Positions 43,976 to 53,496 of a DNA stretch of 64,000 bases are shown here, in pieces. This DNA is from JAENWD01 sp963837165. Its GTDB lineage: Bacteria; Acidobacteriota; Vicinamibacteria; Vicinamibacterales; JAENWD01. Where the stretch lies: positions 558,001 to 622,000 of the forward strand of contig CAWIMD010000001.1 of assembly GCA_963837165.1 (NCBI GenBank), given 5' to 3'. A program made the translations under genes and the position numbers. The notes beneath the pieces were generated by a model, which worked only from the letters and a program-made list of their open reading frames with translations, was not told where the DNA came from and made no database searches. The number at the start of each line of letters is the position of its first letter. Within the stretch, counting starts at the first letter, position 1.

Positions 43976-44332
43976 ATGAAGAGACTCGCGCTCGCGCTCG
44001 CCGCCGTTGCCCTGACCGCCGTCACTGCCTCTGCCGCCGATGTGGCTGGCACCTGGAACATCGACGGCGACGTCGTCGGCAACCCCGTCAAGTTCACGAC
44101 CGTGTGGACGCAGGACGGCGAGGCGCTGTCCGGCACGGCCGTGCTCGAAGGCAAGGACGTGCCCATCACCGGGACCGTGAAGGACAAGGCGGTCACCTTC
44201 GAGTACGACACCGACCATGAGGGCACGACGTACCATCTGGTCTTCACCGGCACGCTCGAGGAGGACGGCACGATCAAGGGCTCGATCGCGGTAGCCGGCG
44301 TCGACGGCACGTTCACCGCGACGAAGCAGTAG
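43976..44332 (+). CDS. Small exported beta-rich protein, hypothetical
   Basis: 118 residues with signal peptide 'MKRLALALAAVALTAVTASA' and an AGAGGAC leader before the ATG. The mature part is a run of beta strands with a lipocalin-like or fatty-acid-binding-like repeat: 'AGTWNIDGDVVGNPVKFTTV', 'WTQDGEALSGTAVLEGKDVP', 'ITGTVKDKAVTFEYDT' and 'LVFTGTLEEDGTIKGSI'. The alternation 'G-T-W..(strand)..G-x-L-x-G-T' is seen in many short secreted proteins of Acidobacteriota with no assigned function. Monocistronic; a TATACT box lies at 43917-43922. Confidence 0.75.
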   Translation: MKRLALALAAVALTAVTASAADVAGTWNIDGDVVGNPVKFTTVWTQDGEALSGTAVLEGKDVPITGTVKDKAVTFEYDTDHEGTTYHLVFTGTLEEDGTIKGSIAVAGVDGTFTATKQ

Positions 44333-44446
44333 GCCAACGGAGGATGCGGCGGTTCTCCGGCCGCCGGGTTCCTGTCGCCTGGTCCCTGTCGCTGGGATCC
44401 GTGCTGTGGTAGCGTAGCCGCGCCAGCGTCGGCGCGGTGAAGCTCC

Positions 44447-46372
44447 ATGGCACAGCTTGCGACGATCGCGTCCGTCCTCCTCACCTTCGTCACGGCCGCA
44501 GGCGCCAGCGCTCGCCAGCAGCCCACGTTCTCGAGCGGCATCAACCTGCTTCGACTCGACGTACGCGTCGTTGCCGGCGACGGGACGCCCGTAGCGGGCC
44601 TTCTGGCAGACGACTTCGAGGTTCTCGTCAACGGCCAGCCCTGCCCGGTCCGTACCCTGCAGTTCCTTGACTTCACGGCTGGCGCGCGGGCATCAACGGA
44701 AGACCCGTCCCCCGATCTGTCCACCAACATCTCTCTGAGGCCCGGCCGCCTGACGGTGATCGCCATCGACGAGGACAGCCTTCCGCAGAACAGCCGGCCA
44801 CTCATGGAGACGCTGGCCGAGTACGTGAAAGCGCTCGGGCCCAGCGACCGGACGGCGATCGTGGCGTTGCCGCCGCCAGGCATCTGGCAGGACTTCACGA
44901 ACGACGCCGGGGATCTTCGTAACGTGCTGCTCCGCGTATCGTCACGCACGGCGGTGGACAACGGCCGGACTCTCGCTGGCGCCGGCTTGGAGGGCGGTGG
45001 GCAGATGCTGAGCGGGGGCAGCGTGTTCGTGGACCGGGGCGAAGTGGCCGATCCCCGCCAGCGCCGGCGAACGCCGCTCGCCTCGGACGAACGCAGCACG
45101 GGGTTCGGCGAGTCGCAGCTGCCGACGCTGCACGCCACGGATCTGATTCACGCCCTCGAGAACCTGGCGCGCGGACTCGCCGAGGTTGACGGCCCCAAGA
45201 CGCTGTTGCTGGTCTCGTCGAAGGTGCCACCTGGCGTGCAGCTCGACGACTACCGGGCGTTCGCCCGCACGGCCGCAAGGGCACGGCTCACCATCTACGT
45301 GCTCAAGCCGCACGTGTTCGCGGCATCGGCAACAGGCAACGTGTCGCAGATTACCGAGCCGCTCGCGCCGACCGAGGGGCTCGACACCCTCGCGGCGACG
45401 ACCGGCGGCGTCGTCCTGAACGCGGTCGCGCGCGGGGTCGGCATGATGCAGCTGATTGGCCGCGAGACCAGCGGCAGCTACGTGCTTGGTGTGGAGCCCC
45501 CGCCGGAACTTCCCGGTAACGAGCCGCTCGAAGTCACGGTGCACGTCAGTCGACCGGGTCTGACGATTCGCAGTCCCAAGATCCTGATTCCGCCCTCGTC
45601 TGGCGCGTCGACGCGCGCGCAAACGGCGGGTGCCTTGAAGACCCGCATCATTGACCTGCTGCGGCAGCCGCGTGTCGCCACCGACGTGCCGCTGAGGGTG
45701 AGCTCCTACTGCACGGCCGGCGCCGAACCCGGAACCCTGAAGACCGTGATCGTCGCCGAGCTCCAGGAGTCGGGTCGGGACGCAGGCAAGCTAACGTGGG
45801 GATTCGAGATCCGCGGCGGCGATCGCGTTGCCGGTGGGGCGTACAACCTGACAAAGGCAGGGGACCCTGAGGCCAGCCGCCAGGTCCTCTTCGCCGCGAC
45901 GCAGCTCGCACCGGGCAGCTACTCGCTGCGGCTGGCGACACTGGATACGGCAGGCCGCCGGGCCAGCGTCGAGCATTCGCTGGAGGTCGGCTTGTTTCGC
46001 GCGGGCGACCTGCACGTCAGCGATCTCTTCGTCGGGCGGGTGGTCGATGGCCACTTCCAGCCCCGCATCACCATCGACCCCGGCGCTGAACAACTCGCGG
46101 CCTTTCTGGAGGTGTATCGGACCGGCGCGGCGCCGAGCGGCCCGGTGAGCGTCGAATTCACCCTGCGCGGGCGCGACGGAGCGAGCCGGAGCGCGACGCG
46201 CGCGCCGGTCAGGCTGGTGCAGGGAGAGCCGACGACGGTCGTGCAGGCCGTGCTTCCGCTGGCGCACACGGGTCCGGGGCTCTACGACGTCGTGGCGACC
46301 CTCCTCGATGGCACGGCGCCGATCGCGTCGGTCGAGCGGCATGTCGTCCTGGCCGGCACGACGGGCCGATAG
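44447..46372 (+). CDS. VWFA-related acidobacterial domain protein
   Basis: 641 residues with an N-terminal signal peptide ('VLLTFVTAAGASARQQPTF'). The region ~25-330 is the VWFA-related domain of the TIGR03436 type: 'LLRLDVRVVAGDGTPVAGLL' and 'ADDFEVLVNGQPCPVRTLQF' (the 'D-F-x-V-x-x-x-G' opening), 'RPGRLTVIAIDEDSLPQNS' where the MIDAS first strand reads D-E-D-S, 'LAEVDGPKTLLLVSSKVPPG' and 'ETSGSYVLGVEPPPELPG'. The C-terminal ~300 residues are beta-rich. The family is strongly expanded in Acidobacteriota; binding partners are unknown. It is exported and free of a membrane anchor. Confidence 0.88.
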   Translation: MAQLATIASVLLTFVTAAGASARQQPTFSSGINLLRLDVRVVAGDGTPVAGLLADDFEVLVNGQPCPVRTLQFLDFTAGARASTEDPSPDLSTNISLRPGRLTVIAIDEDSLPQNSRPLMETLAEYVKALGPSDRTAIVALPPPGIWQDFTNDAGDLRNVLLRVSSRTAVDNGRTLAGAGLEGGGQMLSGGSVFVDRGEVADPRQRRRTPLASDERSTGFGESQLPTLHATDLIHALENLARGLAEVDGPKTLLLVSSKVPPGVQLDDYRAFARTAARARLTIYVLKPHVFAASATGNVSQITEPLAPTEGLDTLAATTGGVVLNAVARGVGMMQLIGRETSGSYVLGVEPPPELPGNEPLEVTVHVSRPGLTIRSPKILIPPSSGASTRAQTAGALKTRIIDLLRQPRVATDVPLRVSSYCTAGAEPGTLKTVIVAELQESGRDAGKLTWGFEIRGGDRVAGGAYNLTKAGDPEASRQVLFAATQLAPGSYSLRLATLDTAGRRASVEHSLEVGLFRAGDLHVSDLFVGRVVDGHFQPRITIDPGAEQLAAFLEVYRTGAAPSGPVSVEFTLRGRDGASRSATRAPVRLVQGEPTTVVQAVLPLAHTGPGLYDVVATLLDGTAPIASVERHVVLAGTTGR

Positions 46373-46394
46373 CGGGAGTCGGCCTGGCGGCCTG

Positions 46395-46988
46395 CTACTC
46401 GGCTCGGAGGGTGACCGCCGGATCGAGGCGGGCCGCCCGCCGTGCCGGCGCGTAGCTCGCCGCCATCGTCGCCAGCAGCAGGACGGCCGCCGAGGCGACG
46501 TACGTCGGCGGGTCGTCGGGGGCGATGCCGAACAGCAGCGCGCCGAGCAGGCGGCTGCCCGCCCACGCCGCGGCAGCGCCCACGGCGATGCCCCAAGCCG
46601 CCAGCGACAGGCTCTCACCGAGCACCAGGCCGACGATGTCGCGGCAGGTCGCGCCCAGGGCCACGCGCACGCCGAGCTCCGCCGTCCGGCGCGACACCGA
46701 GTACGCGACGATGCCGTAGAGGCCCGTGGCGGCGATGAGCAGCCCGAGCCCGGCGAATGCCGCGACCAGCCCCGTCCGCACCCGAGCCGGGGCCGTGGCC
46801 GTTGAGAGGATCGTCGGGAGCGGCGTCACCGCGGTCACCGCCACGGTGGGATCGACCGACGCGACGACGGGCCGGAGCGTGGAGCGCAGGTCCACGTCGC
46901 CTGACGTGCGGGCGACCAGGAACGTCGAGAGCCACGGCGCCTGCGCCAGCGACCAGTAGACCTGTGCTTCTTGACCTTGTACCCACAT
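46395..46988 (-). pseudogene. C-terminal fragment of an ADOP (MacB/FtsX-like) permease
   Basis: The minus strand reads 'APWLSTFLVARTSGDVDLRS' followed by the second FtsX membrane domain of an acidobacterial duplicated orphan permease: 'LVAAFAGLGLLIAATGLYGI', 'VAYSVSRRTAELGVRVALGA' and the terminal 'YAPARRAARLDPAVTLRAE'. Full members are ~800 residues, so about three quarters of the gene, including the first FtsX domain and the periplasmic domain, are absent. The 5' break (near 46975) is next to the DUF6883/DUF4926 pair. Confidence 0.8.
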
Positions 46989-47041
46989 TGCGTTCAGGCT
47001 TCAATGGCAATTCCGACTGATACCCTCGCGAGAGAGCAGAG

Positions 47042-47374
47042 ATGACGGTTCCAAATGCCAATCGCGCGATCATTGCAGCCGATAAGCTCACGGCGTATCT
47101 GCTGAACATGTCGCACAAGCGGGGTGCCGCAAAGGCGAGGTTGTTGCTCAGTCTGGGATATCGATCCGACGCTGCACACGTCCTCGAGTCGGATCTGCGG
47201 GCTCAGCACCTTTCGCTCGAGGTCACACGCACCCATGAGAACGCGTACGGCGTCGTGTATGAAATAGTGGGACCGATCAAGGCGCCCAACGGCAGCCGTG
47301 TCCAGTTTTGTTCCGTCTGGCAGATTGACACTGGCACCGATGTGCCGCGATTTATTACCATGTACCCGAGGTAG
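47042..47374 (+). CDS. DUF6883 domain-containing protein
   Basis: 110 residues, with GAGAG a few bases before the ATG. The pattern matches DUF6883: 'IAADKLTAYLLNMSHKRGAA', 'KARLLLSLGYRSDAAHVLES', 'GVVYEIVGPIKAPNGSRVQF' and 'CSVWQIDTGTDVPRFITMYP' (the W-x-I-D-x-G-x-x-x-P-R-F-I-T-x-Y-P ending). Such genes are commonly followed by a DUF4926 gene, as here (three bases later), in cyanobacteria and others, and often have a mobile, patchy distribution like toxin-antitoxin modules. Activity not established. The codons are visibly less GC-rich than the neighbours. Confidence 0.85.
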   Translation: MTVPNANRAIIAADKLTAYLLNMSHKRGAAKARLLLSLGYRSDAAHVLESDLRAQHLSLEVTRTHENAYGVVYEIVGPIKAPNGSRVQFCSVWQIDTGTDVPRFITMYPR

Positions 47375-47377
47375 AAC

Positions 47378-47620
47378 GTGGCGTTCGAAATGTACGGCGA
47401 CGTGATCTTGACTCGCGATGTCCCTGAGAGCGGCTTGCGCGCCGGCGACGTTGGCACGGTCGTAGAGCGCCATGCCGTCGCTGGGGCAAGCGAGGACGGC
47501 TACTCGGTCGAGTTCTTCGACATGACCGGCAACACCGTGGGAGTGGTTACCTTGCCCGCGAGCGCCCTGCGCCTGCCCACGACAGCCGATCGTCCCGCAG
47601 CCCGAGCGCTCAGCGCCTAG
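47378..47620 (+). CDS. DUF4926 domain-containing protein
   Basis: 80 residues from GTG 47378, three bases after the DUF6883 stop (an internal ATG at 47390 is possible). The DUF4926 signature is plain: 'YGDVILTRDVPESGLRAGDV', 'GTVVERHAVAGASEDGYSVE' and 'FFDMTGNTVGVVTLPASALR', a small SH3-like barrel (G-D-V-G-x-V-V-x-x-x-x..Y-x-V-E-F). The strict pairing with DUF6883 suggests the two proteins act together. The pair sits between a truncated and an intact ADOP gene. Confidence 0.88.
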   Translation: MAFEMYGDVILTRDVPESGLRAGDVGTVVERHAVAGASEDGYSVEFFDMTGNTVGVVTLPASALRLPTTADRPAARALSA

Positions 47621-47740
47621 CCCTCGGTCTTGTGTCAATCCCTGGCCGCTGACGCGTGATGCATGGCAGCAGGTGAGCCAGCATCGTGATGTTCGAGTCA
47701 CCGCGTCTGCCCCGAACGGCAACTGCTGTTTCTCGTGACT

Positions 47741-50320
47741 CTATTCGATGCGTAACGCCCGGATCGGATCCAGGCCCGCCGCGCGCCGTGCCGGGATAAA
47801 CGCCGCGACGAGGGTCGCCGCGACGAGTAACAGCGCGGCGCGTACCAGCAGCGCCGGGTCCCACGGCCGCACGTCGACCAACCGGTTCGCGATCAACGCG
47901 CCCGAGACGATCGCCGCGGGAATGCCGAGTGCCAATCCGACGCTGAGCTGCACGAACGCTCCGCGCAGCACCATCGCGACGACCGACGCGCGGTCCGCGC
48001 CGAGCGCCATACGCACGCCAATCTCGGCCGTCCGCCGCTCGACGGTGTACGCCGTGATGCCGTAGAGCCCCACGGCCGCGAGCAGGAGCCCGATCGCGCC
48101 GAACAGCCACGTCAGGCTCGCGATCATGTCTTGCTGCGCGAATCGGCGGCGAACGACGTCGCCATATGGTTGGACGCGGCCCATCACGACGTCCGGAGCG
48201 ACCGCCGCCAGTTGGTCGTGCACTGCGGCCGCAAGTCCCGGCGGATTGCCGGGCGCCCAGATCACGATATTGTACGGGTAGTGCGACCAGAGCTCGCGGC
48301 TCTCGAGCTCTGGATCCGGGAACGTCGCGCCCTGCGCTTCCGGCACGAAGTACATCGCTGGCACCGCGTGCAGCGTCGAGGGAAAGTAGCGGACGTCGGC
48401 CGCGATGCCGACGATCTCGTACAACCCGGCGTTCTTCCCCGCCGCAGGGCCGAAGTGCTTGCCGATCGGATTCTCGTTTGGAAAGAACTTCCTGGCGAAC
48501 GCTTCGTTGATCACGGCCACGCGGCGCGTGGTCGCGTTGTCGGCGTCGACGATCGGCCGTCCCATGACGATCGGGTCTCCGATGGTTTCGAAGAAGCTCG
48601 GCATCACGCGCGTCCACGCGGAGGAGATATCGTCTCGCGGGCCCGGCTCGGGCTGCCCCGCCATGCGCACGTCGTGCGACCAGTAACTGCCGCTCATCGG
48701 CGCGTAGAGCGCCGCGCTCGCGGTGCGCACGCCGGGCAGAGCGCGGAGACGGTCGTCGATCTCGCGGAAGAGGGGGAGCAATCGTTCCTGCGGCTGGTTG
48801 GACTGCTTCGAGTCGATCGACACCAGGTAGCGGCCGTCGGTCGCGAAGCCAAGGTTCTGATGTTCGAGATTGTACAGGCTCTCGCCCAGCATCGCGGCCG
48901 CGCTCAGCAGCACGATCGAGGCGGCCGCTTGCGCGATGGCGAGCGTCTTCTGCGCGCCCGTCGTCTCTGAAGCCGTACGGGTCGATCCGCGCATGGCGTC
49001 CATTGGGTCGGCGCGCGATGTGATCCACGCCGGCACGATGCCGAAGAGCAGCGCCGTCAGCAGCGACACGGCCACCGCGAAGAGCAACACCGGTATCGAG
49101 GGGGCGGCGCTCACCGGGACCCAGTTGTCCTGGAACGCCAGATGCACGATCAGTCGCGCGCCGGCCCAGGCCACCGCAATGCCGGCGGCGCCGCCGATGC
49201 TGGCGAGCACCGCGCTGTCGATCAGCGCCTCGCGCACGAGCCGTGCGGGCGAGGCGCCCATCGCCGCGCGCATCGCCGTCTGGCGTGCGTTCCTCAGATT
49301 CCGCGCGAGGAGGAGGTTCGCAATGTTGGCGCAGGCGAGCAGCAGGACGCAAACGGCGGCGAGCAGCAGCAGCCGCAGTCCATCCTGGTATTGCTCGCGC
49401 ATCAGCGACACGCCGGCGCCACCGGGCGTGAGATGCAATGTCTGGTCGTTCAACCGCGCGCGGTCATGCGCGCTCATGTCAACGCGGTGGCTCGTTAGCC
49501 ACTGGCGCAGCTCGCCCTGCAGTTGTGCCTCCAGCGTCCGGGAGTTCGTCCCCGGCCGCACCCGTCCGATCAAATCGAGCCAGGCCAGACCAGGATTCTC
49601 GAGGCGAGACGACGCGCCGGCGATGAGAGGTTCCGTTGTCAGCGGCAGCCACATGTCAGGCATGGCCGAGGCGGCGACCTTCGCTCCGAAAAAGCCGGGC
49701 GGCGCCACGCCGATGATCGAAAACGCCCGACCGTTGATGTCGTACGGTGCGCCGATGACGGACGGATCGGATCCGTACTTCTCCTGCCACGTGTGGAAGC
49801 TGAGCACCGCGACTGGCAGCGCACCCCGCACATCGTCCGCATCCGTGAACAGACGCCCGCGCCACGCGGAGATGCCGAACGTTTGAAAGAAAGTGCCGGA
49901 CACGAACTCGCCGAGCCGCGACTGCACCGCCTCCCGCGAGCCGGCGCGGCGGACGACGACGTAGCCGTTACCCGTGCCGACCTGGAACGCGGCGAGTTGC
50001 TCGAACGCGGGGGTGTCGGCGCGGAAGCGTTGGTATGCTTCCCACGAGAACAGCGTCCAGTCGTTCTCCGCCGCGTGATTGCTCTGCGTGTATCCCGTCG
50101 AGTAGCAACACGTGACGGCGTCGCCGATGCGCCACAGTTGCTCCGGCCTCGCCACCGCCAGCGACTGCAGCATGACCTGCTGAATCAGGGTGAAGATCGC
50201 CGCCGTCGCTCCGATGCCGAGTGCCAACGTCACGACAGCAGTTGCCGTAAAGCCCGGTGATTTGGTGAACCGCCGCAGCGCGTACTTCAGATCGGCCAGC
50301 ATGTCCACGAGGGCATTCAT
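47741..50320 (-). CDS. ADOP family permease (MacB/FtsX-like, duplicated)
   Basis: 859 residues starting at ATG 50320 ('MNALVDMLADLKYALRRFTK'). Two copies of the FtsX architecture: 'FTATAVVTLALGIGATAAIF' with periplasmic MacB_PCD ('RAFSIIGVAPPGFFGAKVAA'), 'LLLLAAVCVLLLACANIANL', 'NARQTAMRAAMGASPARLVR', then a second periplasmic domain and 'FGAIGLLLAAVGLYGITAYT', 'VERRTAEIGVRMALGADRAS', ending 'PARRAAGLDPIRALRIE'. This is the acidobacterial duplicated orphan permease (TIGR03434); there is no ATPase gene beside it, as is usual for the family. It probably uses a MacB-like ATPase encoded elsewhere. A complete copy between two remnants. Confidence 0.9.
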   Translation of the reverse strand: MNALVDMLADLKYALRRFTKSPGFTATAVVTLALGIGATAAIFTLIQQVMLQSLAVARPEQLWRIGDAVTCCYSTGYTQSNHAAENDWTLFSWEAYQRFRADTPAFEQLAAFQVGTGNGYVVVRRAGSREAVQSRLGEFVSGTFFQTFGISAWRGRLFTDADDVRGALPVAVLSFHTWQEKYGSDPSVIGAPYDINGRAFSIIGVAPPGFFGAKVAASAMPDMWLPLTTEPLIAGASSRLENPGLAWLDLIGRVRPGTNSRTLEAQLQGELRQWLTSHRVDMSAHDRARLNDQTLHLTPGGAGVSLMREQYQDGLRLLLLAAVCVLLLACANIANLLLARNLRNARQTAMRAAMGASPARLVREALIDSAVLASIGGAAGIAVAWAGARLIVHLAFQDNWVPVSAAPSIPVLLFAVAVSLLTALLFGIVPAWITSRADPMDAMRGSTRTASETTGAQKTLAIAQAAASIVLLSAAAMLGESLYNLEHQNLGFATDGRYLVSIDSKQSNQPQERLLPLFREIDDRLRALPGVRTASAALYAPMSGSYWSHDVRMAGQPEPGPRDDISSAWTRVMPSFFETIGDPIVMGRPIVDADNATTRRVAVINEAFARKFFPNENPIGKHFGPAAGKNAGLYEIVGIAADVRYFPSTLHAVPAMYFVPEAQGATFPDPELESRELWSHYPYNIVIWAPGNPPGLAAAVHDQLAAVAPDVVMGRVQPYGDVVRRRFAQQDMIASLTWLFGAIGLLLAAVGLYGITAYTVERRTAEIGVRMALGADRASVVAMVLRGAFVQLSVGLALGIPAAIVSGALIANRLVDVRPWDPALLVRAALLLVAATLVAAFIPARRAAGLDPIRALRIE

Positions 50321-50526
50321 CTGTCTCAATTGGACCATCGGGATAGTGAGGCTATGCCCATCGTCCGGACAGATCAACTCGTGTGATCGGGAAAGATAAA
50401 CGCCGTAGTATTCGGCAACCGGCTCGTGCGCACCATCTGATCCAAACTCGCGAAATTTAGGCTCGCCGGATCGTAGCCGATTCGCCGACCCCACCATCTC
50501 GCGACGATCCAGGGGCCGGACGGGGG

Positions 50527-50532
50527 TAGACT
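50527..50532 (+). promoter_or_regulatory. -10-like box TAGACT before the GH51 start
   Basis: TAGACT, nine bases before ATG 50542, with no Shine-Dalgarno between. It fits the leaderless spacing seen at 459, 12926 and 41199. Confidence 0.35.
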
Positions 50533-50541
50533 GGCGGCACC

Positions 50542-52131
50542 ATGCCTCGCCCCCGACTTGCACCCGTGGCCCTCGTCCTGACCCTGCTGACCGCGCTGGT
50601 CGCGGCCCAGCCGCGCCCGCGGCCCACCCCGGAGGGGCCGCCGAAGACCGACTGGTCGATTCCGGCGCGCATCAAGATCGACGTCGACCGCACCATCGGC
50701 GAGGTCGATCCGCACCTGTTCGGCAGCTTCGCCGAGCACCTCGGCCGCATGATCTACGGCGGCATCTACGAGCCCGGCAGCCCGCTCTCGGATGCCGACG
50801 GCTACCGCAAGGACGTGATGGACGCCGTGAAGGCGCTTCACGTGACGATCCTCCGCTGGCCGGGCGGCAATTTCGCCTCGGGCTACGACTGGAAGGACGG
50901 CATCGGCCCGAAGGCGATGCGCCCGGTCCGGCCGGAGCTGGCGTGGAACGACGTCGAGTCGAACCAGTTCGGCACCGACGAGTTCCTGAAGTACACCGAA
51001 CGCATCGGCGCCGACCCCTACATCTGCCTCAACCTCGGGCTCGGCACGATCGGCGAGGCGCGGGACTGGGTGGAGTACACGAATGGCACGCTCGCGACCT
51101 ACTGGGCCGACCAGCGCCGGAAGAACGGGCGCCAGGAGCCATGGAAGGTCCGCTACTGGGCCCTCGGCAACGAGATTGACGGGCCCTGGCAGCTGGGGCA
51201 CAAGAACGCGGAGGAGTACGCGAAGTTCGCGCTCGAAACCGCCAAGGCGATGCGCGCCGTGGACCCGGAGATCGAGCTCGTGGCCAGCGGGTCGAGCAAC
51301 TACGCGCCGAACGCCGACTGGATCGGGTGGAACCGCACCGTGCTCCAGACGCTCGCCAACGAGGTGGACTACATCGCGCTGCACACCTACATCGGCGACC
51401 GCGAGGACGATTTCGAGCGCTTCATGGCGTCTTCGCAGCGGATCGATCAGTACATCGACGTGACGGCGGCGCTCATCCGCGAAGTGCACGCCCGACAGTT
51501 CCGTCCGCGGCCGATTGCCATTGCGTATGACGAGTGGAACGTCTGGTATCGCGCCGGCGGCAGCGAGCGGCTCGAGGAGGTCTACAACGCCGAGGACGCG
51601 CTCGCGATGGGCCTCTTCTTCAACTCGTTCTTCCGCCACGCCGACGTGGTCAAGATGGCCAACCTCGCGCAGATGGTCAACGTCATCGCGCCGATCATGA
51701 CGAACAAGGAGGGCCTGTTCCTGCAGACCACCTACTTCCCGATCGCGGAGTTCACGAAGCAGCGCGGCAACACGGCCCTCGACGTGTGGTCGACGTCACC
51801 GACCTACGCCATCGACAACAAGCCGCCGCTCGGGTATCTCGACGTGTCGGCGACCTTCGATCCGAAGACGCGCTCGGTGTTCCTCAACGTGCTCAACCGC
51901 AGCAAGGACCGCGACATCACGACCCGCGTCGACAACGAGGCCGGACAGCTCGCTCCGTCGGCGGGCGTGTGGGAGCTGCACCCGTCCGACCTGAAGGCCA
52001 CCCACACGTTCGGTGACGCGGCGAAGGTGCGCCCCGTCACGCGCACGGTGCCGCTGCAGGCCACCGACGGCGGCTTCTCGTACACGTTCCCGGCGCACTC
52101 GCTGACCATCCTGCAGCTTGGTGTCCGGTGA
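50542..52131 (+). CDS. Alpha-L-arabinofuranosidase, GH51
   Basis: 529 residues with a signal peptide ('APVALVLTLLTALVAAQPRP'). GH51 (beta/alpha)8 barrel and C-terminal beta domain: 'GEVDPHLFGSFAEHLGRMIY', 'GGIYEPGSPL', 'ILRWPGGNFASGYDWKDGIG', acid/base Glu in 'YWALGNEIDGPWQLGHKN' (~209), nucleophile Glu in 'AIAYDEWNVWYRAG' (~329), and the C-terminal 'FPAHSLTILQLGVR'. It removes arabinose from arabinan, arabinoxylan or arabinogalactan. Most GH51 enzymes are cytoplasmic, so the signal peptide is worth noting. The stop overlaps the GTG of the transporter gene (GTGA). Confidence 0.93.
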   Translation: MPRPRLAPVALVLTLLTALVAAQPRPRPTPEGPPKTDWSIPARIKIDVDRTIGEVDPHLFGSFAEHLGRMIYGGIYEPGSPLSDADGYRKDVMDAVKALHVTILRWPGGNFASGYDWKDGIGPKAMRPVRPELAWNDVESNQFGTDEFLKYTERIGADPYICLNLGLGTIGEARDWVEYTNGTLATYWADQRRKNGRQEPWKVRYWALGNEIDGPWQLGHKNAEEYAKFALETAKAMRAVDPEIELVASGSSNYAPNADWIGWNRTVLQTLANEVDYIALHTYIGDREDDFERFMASSQRIDQYIDVTAALIREVHARQFRPRPIAIAYDEWNVWYRAGGSERLEEVYNAEDALAMGLFFNSFFRHADVVKMANLAQMVNVIAPIMTNKEGLFLQTTYFPIAEFTKQRGNTALDVWSTSPTYAIDNKPPLGYLDVSATFDPKTRSVFLNVLNRSKDRDITTRVDNEAGQLAPSAGVWELHPSDLKATHTFGDAAKVRPVTRTVPLQATDGGFSYTFPAHSLTILQLGVR

Positions 52132-53496
52132 GCTCCGCGCCACGGCTCGTAGATCGGATCGAGCACCCCGCGATGATCGGGGCCACCCACGCGCGGTACC
52201 GGGTCGTGGCCCTCGCCACCGGCCTGGCGATGATCACGTATCTGGACCGGGCGTGCATCGCGACCCTGGCGCCCGGGATGATGCGGGATCTCGGCCTGAC
52301 GACGGTGCAGATGGGGTATGTGTTCACCGTCTTCCAGCTCGCGTACGCGGTGTTCGAGATTCCGACAGCGTGGTGGGCCGACAGAAGGGGCACGCGGTTG
52401 GTGCTGTCGCGCATCGTGGTGTGGTGGTCGTGCCTCACGGCCGCCACCGGCGCCGCCTCGAGCTACCTCGCGCTGCTGGTCATCCGCTTCCTCTTCGGCG
52501 CCGGCGAGGCCGGCGCCTGGCCCTCGGTCGCACGGACGTTCTCCCGCTGGATTCCGCGGCGGGAGCGGGGCACCGCCCAGGGCATTTTCTTCGCGGGCGC
52601 TCACCTCGTCGGCGGGCTCACGCCGGCGCTGGTCCTGTGGCTGCTCCAGTTCATGTCCTGGCGCCATGTCTTCCCCTGGTTCGGCGCGGTCGGCCTGGTG
52701 TGGGTGGTCGTCTGGCTCGCCTGGTTCCGCAACGAGCCCTCGGAGCATCGAGCCGTGAACGCCGGCGAGCTGCAGACGATCGTCTCCGATCGCTCGCCCG
52801 ATGCCGCCCACGTGACCGGGCTCGAGGACCTGGCGCACCCTGGCGGCCAGCAGGAACATGCTGGCGCTCTGCGTCATGTACATCCCGAACTGCATGATCT
52901 TCTACTTCTGCATCACGTGGCTGCCGACGTACCTGAGACAGCGGCACGGCTTCGAGGCCGCCAGTCTCGGCATCTTCGCGGGCCTTCCGCTCATCGTCAG
53001 CATGCCCGGCGATCTGCTGGGCGGAGTGGTGACGGACCGGCTCGCCTTGCGCTACGGGCTGCGCGCGGGGCGGTGCGGCCTTGGCGCCGTGTCGTACGTG
53101 ATTGCGGGCATCGCGCTCATGGCGGCCGCCTGGTCGTCCACGCCGGTGATCGCCGCGACGCTGATCGCGCTGGCGACCGGCCTGACCATGTTCACCCTGG
53201 GCGCCGCCTGGGCGACGGTGATCGAGGTGGGGCGCAACCACGTCGGGGTCGTGGGCGCGACGATGAACTCACTTGGGAATCTCGCGGCGATGCTGACGCC
53301 CCTCATCGTCGCGTATTCGGTGGTGTGGTTCGGCAGCTGGGACATGCCGCTGTACCTGATGGGCGTCCTGTTCCTGGTGGGCGCCGGGTGCTGGGCGGTG
53401 GTGGACCCGAGCCGGCCGGTCATGGGGTCGGGAATTCATCCCGACCCCGAGGCAGTGGCACCTGCTACTCGTGCTGCAGGGCTCGACTCGGATTGA
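52128..53496 (+). CDS. MFS transporter (hexuronate/ACS-type), frameshifted
   Basis: N-terminal six helices in one frame ('ALATGLAMITYLDRACIATL', 'GYVFTVFQLAYAVFEIPTAW', 'WADRRGTRLVLSRIVVWWSC', 'LLVIRFLFGAGEAGAWPSVA'), typical of anion:cation symporters that carry sugar acids. Near 52828 the frame breaks; the second half resumes one frame over with 'WRTLAASRNMLALCVMYIPN' and 'CMIFYFCITWLPTYLRQRHG' through the remaining helices. A one-base change in 'GAGGACCTGG' would rejoin them. The last ~10 residues are read from the antisense of an ADOP remnant. Coupled by GTGA to the arabinofuranosidase, so import of its products is the inferred role, if the gene is functional. Confidence 0.82.

Noticed and set aside
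47695..47741. GAGTCAC / GTGACTC inverted repeat as a mobile-element end
   Set aside because: Seven-base arms 33 bases apart with no matching copy at the other side of the DUF6883/DUF4926 pair; chance is likely.
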